The translations under genes were made by a program, and so were the position numbers. This document shows, in pieces, positions 62,001 through 64,000 of a stretch of 64,000 nucleotides of DNA. The DNA is taken from positions 27,735,460 through 27,799,459 of the forward strand of contig OY997642.1 of assembly GCA_963921795.1 (NCBI GenBank). Direction: 5' to 3'. This DNA is from Nannobrachium achirus. Its lineage: Eukaryota; Chordata; Actinopteri; Myctophiformes; Myctophidae. The number at the start of each line of letters is the position of its first letter. Position 1 is the stretch's first letter. Below the pieces are notes generated by a model that was not told the origin of the DNA, searched no databases, and was given only the letters and a program-made list of their open reading frames with translations.

Positions 62001-63679
62001 TACAAAAAACAGAAGCTGGTTGAAGACGGAGGGAAATTATGGATTTTACAAAAGGATGGTAAACACTACACATGTGTGGAAAGAGTTGGGAGGGAAGCCG
62101 ACTGAATGACTGAAAGGGGGGTCTAGTTTAGACTAGTGACAGTGACATCATCTAGAGCAGTGGTTCTCAACCTTTCAGACCGGGACCCCCAAAATAATCA
62201 TATTTGAACTGGGGACCCCCACGAGCACGAAGAGTTGAGGCATTACATTTTGTATAACATGGTTCTATTTGCGAGGCATTGTGAGCATGTAGATCAGCTA
62301 TTTTCACAATTTCTGCCTCTAATATTTGACATTTTGGACAATTGTCATTTTAGAAGTATTAAAAAGTCCTTAAATTGTCACTTTTGGTCATTTTATCGTC
62401 TAATCAGGCTTTTATGAACACCATGAAAACAGATTTTAATTTGCTTGATTCAATATTTAGTTATTTGATGTAAATGTTACCAGGCACTCCTCCTCCAGGG
62501 CAGCTTCCCATACACACCCATTGTAAATTCAAACTCCAGTTTAACCATGATAGATTAATTAAAAACACCCACAATGGGTGTGTATGGGGAGAGGCCTTGG
62601 GCATGGAGGGCCTGATAACATTTACATAAAATATCTAAATATTGAATCAAGCAAATTAAAAACTGTTCAGCGTGTTCTTAAAAGCCTCATTAGACGATAA
62701 AATGACCAAAAGTTTTTTTTTTAAGTGAAATATCCCTTTAAGAAATGTGCATATACCCTATACACTTAAACTTTATGTTGGTTTGTTTACTGTTGAGTGA
62801 GAAAACAATTATTAAGTTAATAATCTGAGGACCCCCCCCCCCCCAAAAAAAGGGTCCCGACCCACAGGTTGAGAACCACTGATCTAGATTCTAGAGCCAT
62901 TTTGCAGAGGAGGAGAGCGAGTGACAGTCGCAGGTCTCTACCTTGCTTATCTCGGCGGAGGACAGTGTGACGCTGTAGAGCTGACCTCGCTCTGTGCTGA
63001 TGGCCAGAGTCTCCTCTGAGGGGCTGATGCACATGGTGGCCACCATCTGGTCCACGGCACGCCACGGCTCACTGCTGCAAGGGTCTTCTGGGATCTGACA
63101 CACAGTGGTGGGGAGTAACAAGGTGCCTGTAGGCCTACTTGAGTAAAAATAAACTCCCTATCTGTACTTAACTTGTATTCTTTTTTTCTTTGCTTTTTTG
63201 GAAGCTTATGACTTTCACTCCACTACATTTCAAAATGAATATTGTACTTTTGATTCCACTACATTCCTAGAAAGGACACAACACATTGATATTAAAAAGA
63301 AAATGCACTTTGTAATTTGTACTTTTGAATACATGAGGTATTTAAAAAAAAAAGCATTGTACTCCAGTCCCTACTTCAACTCAAGTAGAAAGAAAATGAC
63401 TCAACAGACTGTCACCTGTAGTTGAGTAATATTTGAACCATGAGTATCTTCTTAAAGTAGTCCTTGATTCCTCATTATAAAACAGACAGATGTTTATTTA
63501 CCCTGATCACCCTGGTCTTCCTGTAGTTGTCCTTATCTTCCGTCTTCTCAAACAGACAGACAGTGCCGGGCCCAGCAGAGCAAGCAAAGCCCTTGGAGTA
63601 GGACAGGATGGCAGTGATCCGGGGTGCGGTGGGACTGCCCTCCACCTTGCTTTCTGTTATCTTCTTCCTCTCTCTTTGC
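28176..63679 (-). CDS. cfap57: Cilia- and flagella-associated protein 57 (WDR65), 19 exons, 5' partial
   Basis: Nineteen exons on the minus strand join without a frame break and give 981 C-terminal residues plus one base of the preceding codon. The human protein has about 1250 residues, so roughly the first 270-290 lie beyond the right edge. In-window residues 1-433 (exons 63502-63679 to 56032-56193) are WD-repeat blades; 434 to about 915 form a long charged coiled coil; the C-terminus is [17 protein letters not shown]. Conserved blocks include [56 protein letters not shown] and [18 protein letters not shown]57 acts in ciliary axonemes (inner dynein arm positioning in known organisms). All introns are GT-AG except one GC-AG. 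Confidence 0.95.
28855..28990 (-). CDS. cfap57: cfap57 exon, coiled coil
   Basis: Encodes [20 protein letters not shown] to QNSTEDI plus one base. Acceptor CTGCACAG, donor TAG|GTGAGC. Confidence 0.92.
29150..29335. repeat. SINE-like repeat with degenerate tRNA-type B-box region
   Basis: The run GCTGAGTGCCAAGCAGGGAG ... GGGATTAAACCCTGACCTC ... CACTCTAACTACACTAAGG resembles a SINE-like repeat I recognise from many fish genomes. No target duplication was found. Confidence 0.5.
29602..29745 (-). CDS. cfap57: cfap57 exon, coiled coil
   Basis: 48 codons, [20 protein letters not shown] to KDKVKLMK. Acceptor TTTCCCAG, donor AAG|GTACAG. A (CA)n tract and then the recombinase element begin within 20 and 110 nt of the acceptor. 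Confidence 0.93.
29766..29826. repeat. (CA)n microsatellite next to cfap57 exon 29602-29745
   Basis: About thirty CA units begin 20 nt upstream (cfap57 sense) of the acceptor. Confidence 0.97.
29855..30077 (+). repeat. Split direct repeat A1 with TATA-like box
   Basis: Identical to 32339-32561 except A/G near 30026. TATTTAAA lies at 30029-30036, and the identity ends 41 bp later at CTCGCAT, so A covers a promoter and the very start of a transcript. Confidence 0.9.
30044..30544 (+). CDS. Small open frame overlapping the recombinase gene, possible Gag remnant
   Basis: 166 codons start at an ATG just after the predicted transcription start, inside repeat A1, and run into the recombinase frame from a different frame. 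An acidic segment, [20 protein letters not shown], is followed by a Thr/Ser/Pro-rich stretch. There is no known domain. It could be the N-terminus of a lost Gag-like protein, an upstream frame regulating recombinase translation, or chance. Confidence 0.4.
   Translation: MPAALPALFLAFVVQHERRRESQAKRQKQNFFSNANFTMEDEAMELLASEDEIPPTADLRSILNQARALTAVTTTTTTTSTTATPTPSLAPTPSDLHHGPRDSPAASHHATPSSSHSRRSTHRSTAAALGPYTRTRAATSVPSARNSGCWLQTRTSTPLRYLRFLT
30369..31529 (+). CDS. Tyrosine recombinase (DIRS/Ngaro-type integrase)
   Basis: 386 codons, intact. An N-terminal core-binding-like region (about 60-165, [29 protein letters not shown] helices) precedes the catalytic domain. Catalytic residues can be placed: Arg219 in FLRCSEF, a lysine in [10 protein letters not shown], His335-x-x-Arg338 in [10 protein letters not shown], Trp361 in LGRWSS and the nucleophile Tyr369 in HTYIR. 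The complete R-K-H-R-W-Y set suggests an active enzyme that cuts and joins DNA through a 3'-phosphotyrosine. The first ~55 residues, before [10 protein letters not shown], are Pro/His-rich and may not be translated as such. A Crypton-type recombinase is the main alternative; the split repeats favour Ngaro/DIRS. Confidence 0.85.
   Translation: MPRHHHPIHADLLTDPPPLLSVLTPALELPPPCHPPEIQAAGSRRGHPPHSGTSVFSHDFPIDHSLRHLILHAQQTILLSLAPSTLSSYWTAWKNFQLFHSSHSLPFPSLDLASLISYISHSHTSRSMPASTIRTYLAGINFVTKLITGAPHPFYSHPHVSLLLKGIRRYEPRHPPSRQPLTSPILADCISVLRSGYINPSTDSTLESIFLLAFYGFLRCSEFTSSNTRFDPARHPCLADLSILDHSTLIYTLKHSKTDQFGASTPIYFFKLNSPLSPFEPLMRHLLIRRSQNASPSDPLFVSETGTVISRTWFHRHLRQVLTKAGYAAEHFSGHSFRIGAASSASRQGIPEHIIQILGRWSSSAYHTYIRSNAHDLRQAHAALVR
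31544..32338 (+). repeat. Split direct repeat B1
   Basis: 795 bp, repeated at 32672-33466. It is C-rich (CCTCCCCC, CACGCCGC), with two AATAAA signals near its end. Open frames on both strands here (for example 31486-32007) appear twice only because the repeat is duplicated and have no domain. Confidence 0.92.
32339..32561 (+). repeat. Split direct repeat A2
   Basis: Copy of 29855-30077, with TATTTAAA at 32513-32520. Confidence 0.92.
32562..32671 (+). other. Spacer between A2 and B2 with branch-point/acceptor-like motifs
   Basis: TAACTAACCTTCCTT occurs twice, each preceded by CAG, and the segment ends CTTCTTCCACAG|TTACAC. TAACTAAC is a strong branch-point consensus and the CAGs follow pyrimidine tracts. 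These are tandem candidate 3' splice sites. Confidence 0.6.
32672..33466 (+). repeat. Split direct repeat B2
   Basis: Copy of 31544-32338. It ends the element at CTTTACTAGTGAA. Confidence 0.92.
33513..33695. repeat. Dispersed repeat carrying a 79-bp palindrome
   Basis: Shares its left part (CATAACGTCACTGTCGGGCA) and its palindrome with 27685-27867. The palindrome at 33617-33695 has 38-bp arms from AGTGAAAACAGCCGATCTAC to a tip ACGCCTCGC-GGT-GCGAGGCGT. Confidence 0.85.
33836..33970 (-). CDS. cfap57: cfap57 exon, coiled coil
   Basis: 45 codons, [30 protein letters not shown] to HVQQSDG. Acceptor CTGCTCAG, donor GGG|GTGCGT. Confidence 0.9.
34148..34330. repeat. Fragment of TTCTCAACC hAT-like MITE
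   Basis: ATTCTCAACCTTTTTCATTT and GGACCCC match the ends of the 62158-62881 family. No second end is recognised. Confidence 0.5.
35666..35796. repeat. Two adjacent palindromes of the GATCTACAAGCTCA family
   Basis: 35666-35727 (AAATAGCAGATCTACAAGCT...) is near-perfect with tip CCCGGCACCGC. 35741-35796 (AATAGCCGATCTACAAGCTC) has a shortened right arm. Confidence 0.85.
36255..36430. repeat. Inverted-repeat element related to 57490-57650
   Basis: The segment from GGCGTCAATTGGGTATGGCA to TGCCATACCTTGGCTACAGG is the reverse complement of 57596-57655. An internal hairpin, CTGGTGTCTTGCACGCGAG / GAAAGACACCAG, lies at 36367-36411. Confidence 0.7.
36624..36950. repeat. Two-copy 166-bp tandem duplication
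   Basis: TTCTTTTCGCTGCGACGCCG begins at 36621 and again at 36787. The copies differ by a short deletion around GGCTGTAGAAGTAG and by C-run length. Confidence 0.9.
37242..37972 (+). pseudogene. LINE ORF2 C-terminal fragment
   Basis: About 240 codons, with the C-terminal knuckle [19 protein letters not shown] (C-x2-C...H...C) typical of L1 ORF2. Stop TGA at 37970. The 5' part is missing through truncation plus the piggyBac insertion, so it is not functional. Confidence 0.85.
38331..38777. mobile_element. 447-bp MITE with TAAAGAGGTGGTGCCAT ends
   Basis: TAAAGAGGTGGTGCCAT at 38331 and ATGGCACCACCTCTTTA ending at 38777 are perfect 17-bp inverted ends. It contains a G18-like run near 38740. Non-coding. 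Superfamily undecided. Confidence 0.85.
38943..39059 (-). CDS. cfap57: cfap57 exon, coiled coil
   Basis: 39 codons, [20 protein letters not shown] to KEMRKEMQR. Acceptor GTGTCAG, donor AGG|GTGAGA. Confidence 0.92.
39176..39494. repeat. Degenerate palindrome arm and MITE end
   Basis: GTGAGCTTGTACATCTGAAA (39180-39200) is a diverged arm of the palindrome family. The stretch ends in CAGGTTGAGAACCACTGAG, the hAT-like terminal motif. Confidence 0.55.
39600..39850. repeat. Two-copy ~130-bp direct repeat
   Basis: GTTATTATTATTGGCATCCTTCCGTCTC-like sequence, followed by CCAAGAAAAAATGTATT, occurs twice (about 39600-39721 and 39731-39852). Non-coding. Confidence 0.7.
39925..40800. repeat. Second copy of the 504-1420 tandem-unit repeat family
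   Basis: It begins CAGTAAGACTCCCTAATCGG (as at 746) and has two ~130-bp units (about 40008 and 40137), a GC-rich insert (40270-40570) absent from the first copy, a GACT/GACG microsatellite and the same GTGCGACC...GGTCGCAAT tail. Confidence 0.75.
41290..41345 (-). ncRNA. Hammerhead-like motif (degenerate)
   Basis: On the minus strand CTTGAAGAAGGTCTGG is followed by GACCGAAACGTC. GGTC/GACC forms stem II beside GAAAC, as in hammerhead ribozymes of Penelope-like elements, but the CTGATGA box reads CTTGAAGA, so it is probably inactive. Confidence 0.3.
41611..41754 (-). CDS. cfap57: cfap57 exon, coiled coil
   Basis: 48 codons, [20 protein letters not shown] to RKEQIHE. Acceptor TCCTACAG-like, donor GAG|GTGTGT. 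A full-length LINE lies about 70 nt upstream of the acceptor. Confidence 0.93.
41993..42919 (+). CDS. LINE ORF1 protein (L1-type RNA-binding protein)
   Basis: 308 codons. A basic N-terminus ([16 protein letters not shown]) is followed by a coiled coil of about residues 40-135 ([40 protein letters not shown]), then the conserved [11 protein letters not shown] start of an RRM-like domain and a C-terminal domain containing EVDRAHRTG and [17 protein letters not shown]. This is the L1 ORF1p arrangement (trimeric coiled coil, RRM, CTD), which binds element RNA. The ATG at 41993 (TTTCATGCCG) follows a ~170-bp 5' UTR. Confidence 0.88.
   Translation: MPNTINTRSRSTRSPTANADNMAGAMQGDADAPVTKSMLREVLKESLKEFMDGFIQPMMLGLEKKLLKKIDDFGKELRPAVATLNTTVAEHGEAIENFGSSMDSLQMCITELERRCANLEEKLVIAEDRSRRNNIRVIGISPGLEKADPVAFIQSFLQKTFPDEFPDSPPEVDRAHRTGNPRSDKPRAFLARIHFFRVKERILQLSRKAGQLTYNGKKVYIFPDWSAETSKRRAAFGPVKEFLRSITAEGVKYGIRHPSKFWITVDEATSTFNSPKEALAFCKDKFKTPGAADETLATQDDETTVTEN
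42920..45287 (+). other. Unusually long inter-ORF region of the LINE with microsatellites
   Basis: There is no coding frame that I trust. It contains (CT)n(GT)n(CT)n at 43466-43691, a second CT-rich stretch near 43937, a G-run near 44060 and repeated GCAGTATGCATTA motifs (44300, 44466). ORF1 and ORF2 of L1-type elements are normally much closer. Confidence 0.7.
45288..49070 (+). CDS. LINE ORF2 protein: AP endonuclease and reverse transcriptase
   Basis: 1260 intact codons. The N-terminal APE endonuclease (1-~235) shows [27 protein letters not shown] and LSDHKAV with the catalytic N, E, D/N and DH residues. The reverse transcriptase (~430-760) shows [58 protein letters not shown] and LYADDILLF with the catalytic YADD near residue 699. 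The C-terminus has the knuckle [20 protein letters not shown] near 1123-1145. Length and order fit L1/Tx1-type ORF2. It nicks target DNA and primes reverse transcription. All key motifs are present. Confidence 0.95.
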   Translation: MTEYKFLSFNVRGANIPHKRTSILGVLRSKSIDFAFIQESHLLKEHSNRLANKHYRVLAFSAASSKTKGVAILARRNLRLDFLGDWSDSDGRIAVAKIRLEGKMLALVSVYAPNVLDKEFYKLLTKTLLELTDFKIIVGADFNATWQHNLDRSTGVESREQALASAELRAWANSTGLLDIWRLMNPTVRDFSFLSGRHASFSRIDYVFAPVSLFHKITKVELLPMSLSDHKAVLCVASLKQVIDRAPRWRFNTTLLRDAAFVAQFQTGLREFININTGSVEDPRILWDAIKGFIRSNTTLYASTQRKLRSAKLVELESRFSTLDNSLQNNFDVSTATQRELVKKEINSILKRRSEFQMKRTRQNYYFNSARPSHLLALRLRSNEHFADIVSVKSTTGAMVTEPKEVNATFRAFYDELYTSEVIHDDAVCNNFLSNIQLPTLSEADAEALDRPLHLAELQEAVLAMRRGKSPGLDGIPPELYAIFWEDLGQLMLDMFRYAIESGSFSRDVNVAIISLLLKKNKDPTDCASYRPLSLLNSDLKVFAKVLARRLQGFMTTLVHCDQTGFIGTRLASDNARRLLHIIDRAKELRTPAAVLSLDAMKAFDRLEWSYLWAVLDKMGFGASFIHFVKVLYSNPSAMVLTGKICSPLFTIGRSSRQGCPLSPLLFALSLEPLAQTVRQSADITPISINNTQHRISLYADDILLFIENAPQSITHVLQIFDQFSSISGYKINWTKSALLPLNDQMRSAILPPIIPVVSQFKYLGIDIFPSLQAIVKNNYGDTLNKICLDLDRWSSLPNSLQARVSIIKMNVLPRVNFVSSMLPLPPPPQYWNKLHSSISKFVWKGKRPRLKLSLLQRARDDGGLSLPNFKFYYWAFTLRPLLNWFNPASKVSWRELEESLVQPVELRDLIYSNITTHQCKVRFGPIISHLVAVWRAAEKMCKIDCKWNLFSPVFNNQRLLIEDRPIRFPRWRAKGIRTLGDLFDRNGLRPFRDLCDIFNLPGNTLFFYFQLRTSMRTYGVPWQAPLRLHPFHEFICDGNRTRGLVSTLYGFLLDCSYGPLSVDTVWRNDVPNLDPDFCWDTVWSNIRLSSRNPDHQQIHLNFVHRTYLTPRRLCAMRILNNPNCTLCASNSIGTFLHMVWECPNVSSFWNMVASKLSTIFSINIISSPSLFLLNDVSQLQLNNIRKRIFFAGLTAAKKMVATRWKPPHTLTFRQWALTFLDIVYLEQSIARLHGAKEENINMWSDIADKLKAMIQEITI
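49315..49400. repeat. Fragment of a fish repeat (TTTATTTGACAG...GAGAGACAGGAAATG)
   Basis: AGCTTTTATTTGACAGCGG, GAGAGACAGGAAATGTGG and GGGGAATGACATTAAGG resemble a widespread fish repeat. A related block lies at 54555-54690 (CCTTTATTCGATCATTCAAT ... GACACAGAAAACAGGGAG). Edges uncertain. Confidence 0.5.
49918..49978. repeat. (GA)n microsatellite
   Basis: A pure GA run directly left of the duplicated shisal2a 5' region, as in the parental locus. Confidence 0.95.
49976..50168 (+). pseudogene. Partial duplicate of the shisal2a promoter and exon 1 start
   Basis: The segment aligns with 13936-14172: CACTTCACTTTGCTCCAC, TTAACCTGCTAATTGTATG, then ATGAGCATTCAGAGC and TGAATGCACCAGTTAC, the first ~12 codons of shisal2a (MSIQS, ECTSY). 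It ends after GCTGAGG where a CAGA microsatellite begins. It also shares the upstream GA microsatellite, so the copy was made from genomic DNA, not mRNA. The rest of the gene is absent. Confidence 0.85.
50168..50228. repeat. (CAGA)n microsatellite
   Basis: About fifteen CAGA units at the breakpoint of the duplicated shisal2a segment. Confidence 0.95.
50311..50381. repeat. 71-bp palindrome of the GATCTACAAGCTCA family
   Basis: The arms AAAAATAGCAGATGTACAAG and the right-hand complement carry a tip CAGCGCGGC-CGAGT-GCCGCGCTG. A shorter member follows at 50573-50613 with arms almost abutting. Confidence 0.88.
50713..50871 (-). CDS. cfap57: cfap57 exon, coiled coil
   Basis: 53 codons, [20 protein letters not shown] to [13 protein letters not shown]. 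Acceptor GACTACAG, donor AAG|GTGGGC. Confidence 0.92.
51316..51420. repeat. hAT-like MITE end plus palindrome half
   Basis: AGTGGTTCCCAAACTTTCCA ... AGACATTAGACGTTG then GAGCTTGTAGATCGGCTATG. It is the reverse complement of 16815-16917, in which the whole palindrome survives. Confidence 0.75.
51470..51660. repeat. ~80-bp tandem repeat bearing CArG boxes
   Basis: CCATATATGG occurs at 51479, 51510 and 51590, CCAAATATGG at 51643 and the near-match CCAATATATGG near 51558. All but the last fit CC(A/T)6GG, the SRF-binding consensus. Unit marker GGAGATC(T/A)CTGATGT. Confidence 0.8.
51890..51948. repeat. Diverged palindrome family member
   Basis: AAAATAGCCGACCTCCAAGC ... AAGCTGAATCTGCTATTTTC, the same outer arms with a decayed centre. 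Confidence 0.6.
52020..52193 (-). CDS. cfap57: cfap57 exon, coiled coil
   Basis: 58 codons, [20 protein letters not shown] to [14 protein letters not shown]. Acceptor TGAGCAG, donor AAG|GTGATG. Confidence 0.92.
52366..52440. repeat. (TA)n microsatellite
   Basis: About 37 TA units. Confidence 0.97.
52701..52860. mobile_element. Foldback element with ~70-bp arms
   Basis: GTCCCCCCCCTTCTGTGTTG-CCTAG ... GATTGATTGTGGGGTCATG pairs with its near-perfect reverse complement, which ends AACATGGAAGGGGGGAC. The loop is about ten bases around TGTAAGCCAA. Non-coding. Confidence 0.8.
53265..53440. repeat. Fragment of the 504-745 repeat family
   Basis: GCGCCATATCAGGCCACC and GAGCCGACTCAGCGCCGTTC, then GGACAGAATAGTAAACATT, match 575-725. 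Confidence 0.7.
53553..53743 (-). CDS. cfap57: cfap57 exon, coiled coil
   Basis: Encodes [40 protein letters not shown] to KELLLGQ. Acceptor TTTTTTAG, donor CAG|GTGGGT. Confidence 0.92.
53790..53870. repeat. MITE end (GGGGTTCTCAAACTTTTTC)
   Basis: A hAT-like terminal motif followed by CACGGACCCCCAACTG. It lies just beyond the acceptor side of the 53553-53743 exon. Confidence 0.55.
53949..54214. mobile_element. Foldback MITE with ~115-bp arms
   Basis: TTTTTTCTATTGATTACTCA and CCATGGAGACTTGAG on the left pair with CTCAAGTCTCCATGG and TGAGTAATCAATAGGAAAAA on the right. The centre CCTCCATTGATTC/GAATCAATGGGGG is also palindromic. The right end GTGAACTACTCCTTTAA matches the family at 21260-21538. 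Confidence 0.8.
54407..54500 (-). CDS. cfap57: cfap57 exon, coiled coil, GC donor
   Basis: Encodes [20 protein letters not shown] and [11 protein letters not shown] plus one base. The donor is TTTAG|GCAAGA, a non-canonical GC-AG intron, and the frame (GAG glutamate across the junction) requires it. Confidence 0.88.
55086..55241 (-). CDS. cfap57: cfap57 exon, coiled coil
   Basis: 52 codons, [40 protein letters not shown] to KAKNQ. Acceptor CTGCCAG, donor CAG|GTGCAC. Confidence 0.92.
55780..55930. repeat. Inverted repeat with CCCTAA-like core
   Basis: CGCCACTCCGACACGTCTCC and CCATTCCGACACTAACCC pair with GGAGTGGCGACATGTCGGAA. The core is AACCCTAACCCTAAACTTAA. The structure resembles 27355-27530. 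Confidence 0.7.
55990..56028. repeat. (CAGA)n microsatellite beside a cfap57 donor
   Basis: Ten or so CAGA units end three bases from the GT of the 56032-56193 exon. Confidence 0.95.
56032..56193 (-). CDS. cfap57: cfap57 exon, last WD blade and start of coiled coil
   Basis: 54 codons, [20 protein letters not shown] to SDLEEK. Acceptor GTCCCCAG, donor AAG|GTGTGT, immediately followed in the intron by a (CAGA)n microsatellite. Confidence 0.93.
56615..56788 (-). CDS. cfap57: cfap57 exon, WD region
   Basis: 58 codons, [40 protein letters not shown] and [11 protein letters not shown]. Donor AAG|GTGGAA. Confidence 0.93.
57251..57463 (-). CDS. cfap57: cfap57 exon, WD region
   Basis: 71 codons, [40 protein letters not shown] to KEIHDCQ. 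Acceptor CCGGCAG, donor CAG|GTGGGG. Confidence 0.93.
57490..57655. repeat. Inverted-repeat element related to 36255-36430
   Basis: GCTAAGGTATGGCGACATGG ... CATGTTGCCATACCTTAGC is a hairpin. The distal part, CCAAGGTATGGCAGCTATGG to CATACCCAATTGACACCTC, matches the other copy in reverse. Confidence 0.7.
57780..58070. repeat. Palindrome half-arm plus MITE related to 63727-63999
   Basis: GCGTTGTGAGCTTGTAGATC lies at 57803. The following block to TTGGCCTGAAAACGTTGAA (58050) is the reverse complement of 63727-63970. Confidence 0.75.
58113..59389. mobile_element. Solo LTR
   Basis: The 1277-bp block begins TGTGGCG and ends CGCCACA (perfect 7-bp inverted ends, TG...CA) and is flanked by the 4-bp duplication GTAT (58109-58112 and 59390-59393). 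On the plus strand it has AATAAATGCTGTATAAAA near 59322, a polyadenylation-like signal. No internal retroviral sequence is present, so it is the product of LTR-LTR recombination of a gypsy- or ERV-type element. It ends 16 nt from the donor of cfap57 exon 59410-59523. Confidence 0.78.
58691..59095. repeat. 50-bp tandem array within the solo LTR
   Basis: ACCTGGCCTTATCTGCTAAA and variants recur every 50 bp from 58691 (58741, 58791, 58841, 58891, 58941, 58991 and 59041). Each unit has GTACTCGAATACCTACCTG-like sequence. Confidence 0.9.
59410..59523 (-). CDS. cfap57: cfap57 exon, WD region
   Basis: 38 codons, [20 protein letters not shown] to LKGHNGK. Acceptor TCCTCCAG, donor AAG|GTGAGC. A solo LTR begins only 16 nt past this donor. 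Confidence 0.92.
60060..60265. repeat. GCTAACCTGG and CCTAA-rich repeat
   Basis: Four near-copies of GAATGCTAACCTGG are followed by ACCTAACCCAAAAACCTAAC. The outer motifs CCTATGTTCCCTCAGCC and GGGCTGAGGGAACATAGG are inverted ends, so this is another small inverted-repeat element with a telomere-like interior. Confidence 0.7.
60395..60560 (-). CDS. cfap57: cfap57 exon, WD region
   Basis: Encodes [40 protein letters not shown] and FTVRGCRE. Acceptor GTGCTCAG, donor GAG|GTGAGT. Confidence 0.92.
60621..61163. mobile_element. hAT-like MITE with 8-bp target duplication
   Basis: GCTCCAAC lies on both sides (60613-60620 and 61164-61171). The ends TAGGGCATTCA and TGAATGCCCTA are inverted, followed by TATTCGAATA-rich subterminal repeats on both sides. 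Inside it lies another hAT-like end (60833 onward, GGGCTTCTCAAACC) and a 75-bp palindrome (60965-61039). Confidence 0.85.
60965..61039. repeat. 75-bp palindrome, perfect 36-bp arms
   Basis: From TGAAAATAGCAGATCTACAT through CTCACAACGCCTCGC, a 3-bp loop AAA, and the exact reverse complement. The best-preserved member of the palindrome family. Confidence 0.92.
61324..61400. repeat. 77-bp palindrome family member
   Basis: GCAAAAATAGTGGATCTACA ... TGTATATCCACTGTTTTTGC. The outer arms match well but the tip (ACGCGTCGCAACACAACGAG) is degenerate. Confidence 0.85.
61749..61888 (-). CDS. cfap57: cfap57 exon, WD region
   Basis: Encodes GEQAHFEFL and [25 protein letters not shown], with the WD-like signature IRIW/VRIW. 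Acceptor CACTAG, donor CCAA|GTAAGA. Confidence 0.9.
62158..62881. mobile_element. hAT-like MITE (CAGTGGTTCTCAACC)
   Basis: The ends CAGTGGTTCTCAACCT and AGGTTGAGAACCACTG are inverted. The flanks ATCTAGAG and ATCTAGAT match at 7 of 8, fitting an 8-bp hAT duplication. Contains a palindrome half-arm (GAGCATGTAGATCAGCTATT near 62284) and an internal inverted pair around CACCCATTGTAAATTC. Confidence 0.8.
62942..63094 (-). CDS. cfap57: cfap57 exon, WD region
   Basis: 51 codons, [17 protein letters not shown] to SSAEISK, with the motif [19 protein letters not shown]. Acceptor GTGTCAG, donor AAG|GTAGAG. Confidence 0.9.
63100..63500. other. cfap57 intron with no recognised element
   Basis: It includes GAGTAAAAATAAACTCCCTA and TCAAGTAGAAAGAAAATGAC, resembling the common fish 'ACTTGAGTAAAAGTA' repeat (also near 20655-20750), in degenerate form. 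Confidence 0.45.
63502..63679 (-). CDS. cfap57: cfap57 exon, WD region (first in window)
   Basis: Encodes [20 protein letters not shown] and [17 protein letters not shown]. The acceptor is CTACACAG|G, the donor AGG|GTAAAT. Earlier exons are off the window. Confidence 0.9.
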
Positions 63680-63726
63680 CTGTGTAGTGAGGTGAGAGAT
63701 TCATGTGAAAGCATTCTTCCCTTATA

Positions 63727-64000
63727 ACAGGGGTCTTCAACGTTTTCAGGCCAAGGACCCCTTAGTTGAGAGAGAGAGATGAAGTAGGGACCCCCACAAC
63801 CTGTTCATAGATTCCATATCGTTTCATTGTTTGACAGCACAATCATCAGTGTATTTTGGAATCATGTCAATTTGTGTTTTCATATATTTAACCACTTGAA
63901 CCGTCAATACGTAAAAAACCTGACCTTTCACTCTGTACTTAGTCTGCTCTTTTTCCCCTCTACACCAAAGCTCTTTGCCGAAAATTACCGAGGACCCCCT
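63727..64000. repeat. MITE-like repeat at right edge
   Basis: CAGGGGTCTTCAACGTTTTC and AGGACCCCTTAGTTGAGAG: an inverted relative of 57836-58065. It continues off the window. Confidence 0.7.

Overview
The window reads as teleost fish nuclear DNA. It has spliced vertebrate genes with GT-AG introns, dense CA/GT, GA, TA and CAGA microsatellites, L1-like and Penelope-like retroelements, a tyrosine-recombinase (DIRS/Ngaro-like) element, a piggyBac-like element and many hAT-like MITEs. No bacterial or organellar feature was seen.

Four protein-coding genes are supported. From left to right they are shisal2a (+, 14125-17276, three exons), the C1orf210/TEMP orthologue (+, 22609-23378, two coding exons), tmem125 (-, 24447-25190, one coding exon) and cfap57 (-, 63679 down to 28176, 19 exons, 5' end beyond the right edge). 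cfap57 encodes a ciliary WD-repeat/coiled-coil protein; 981 C-terminal residues can be read through 19 phase-consistent exons. The order and relative orientation of C1orf210, tmem125 and cfap57 match what I remember of human 1p34. shisal2a lies next to them here but far away in human.

Layout: 1-14 kb is repeat-rich and intergenic. It holds a tandem-repeat family, a 5'-truncated LINE with a 16-bp target duplication, a 5.8-kb element with split direct repeats, and a duplicated 265-bp block. 14-25 kb holds the three small genes plus a decayed Penelope-like element. 25-28 kb is microsatellite-rich. 28-64 kb is cfap57, whose introns are packed with elements: a recombinase-only split-direct-repeat element (29855-33466), a three-level nest (piggyBac-like in LINE in MITE, 34340-38282), a full-length intact L1-like LINE (41825-49298), a solo LTR (58113-59389) and several hAT-like MITEs.

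The most unusual signals are these. (1) A dispersed family of 60-79 bp near-perfect palindromes with conserved arms (core GATCTACAAGCTCA) and variable tips occurs at least ten times inside otherwise different repeats. (2) Two unrelated elements share one architecture, A1-internal-B1-A2-spacer-B2, where A carries a TATA-like box and B a polyadenylation signal; one encodes an intact tyrosine recombinase but no reverse transcriptase. (3) A copy of the shisal2a 5' end and start codon lies inside a cfap57 intron. (4) Several insertions sit within 16-110 nt of cfap57 splice sites.

Exon boundaries were set by eye from splice consensus, reading-frame continuity and remembered homology to human proteins. 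Repeat edges without target duplications are approximate.
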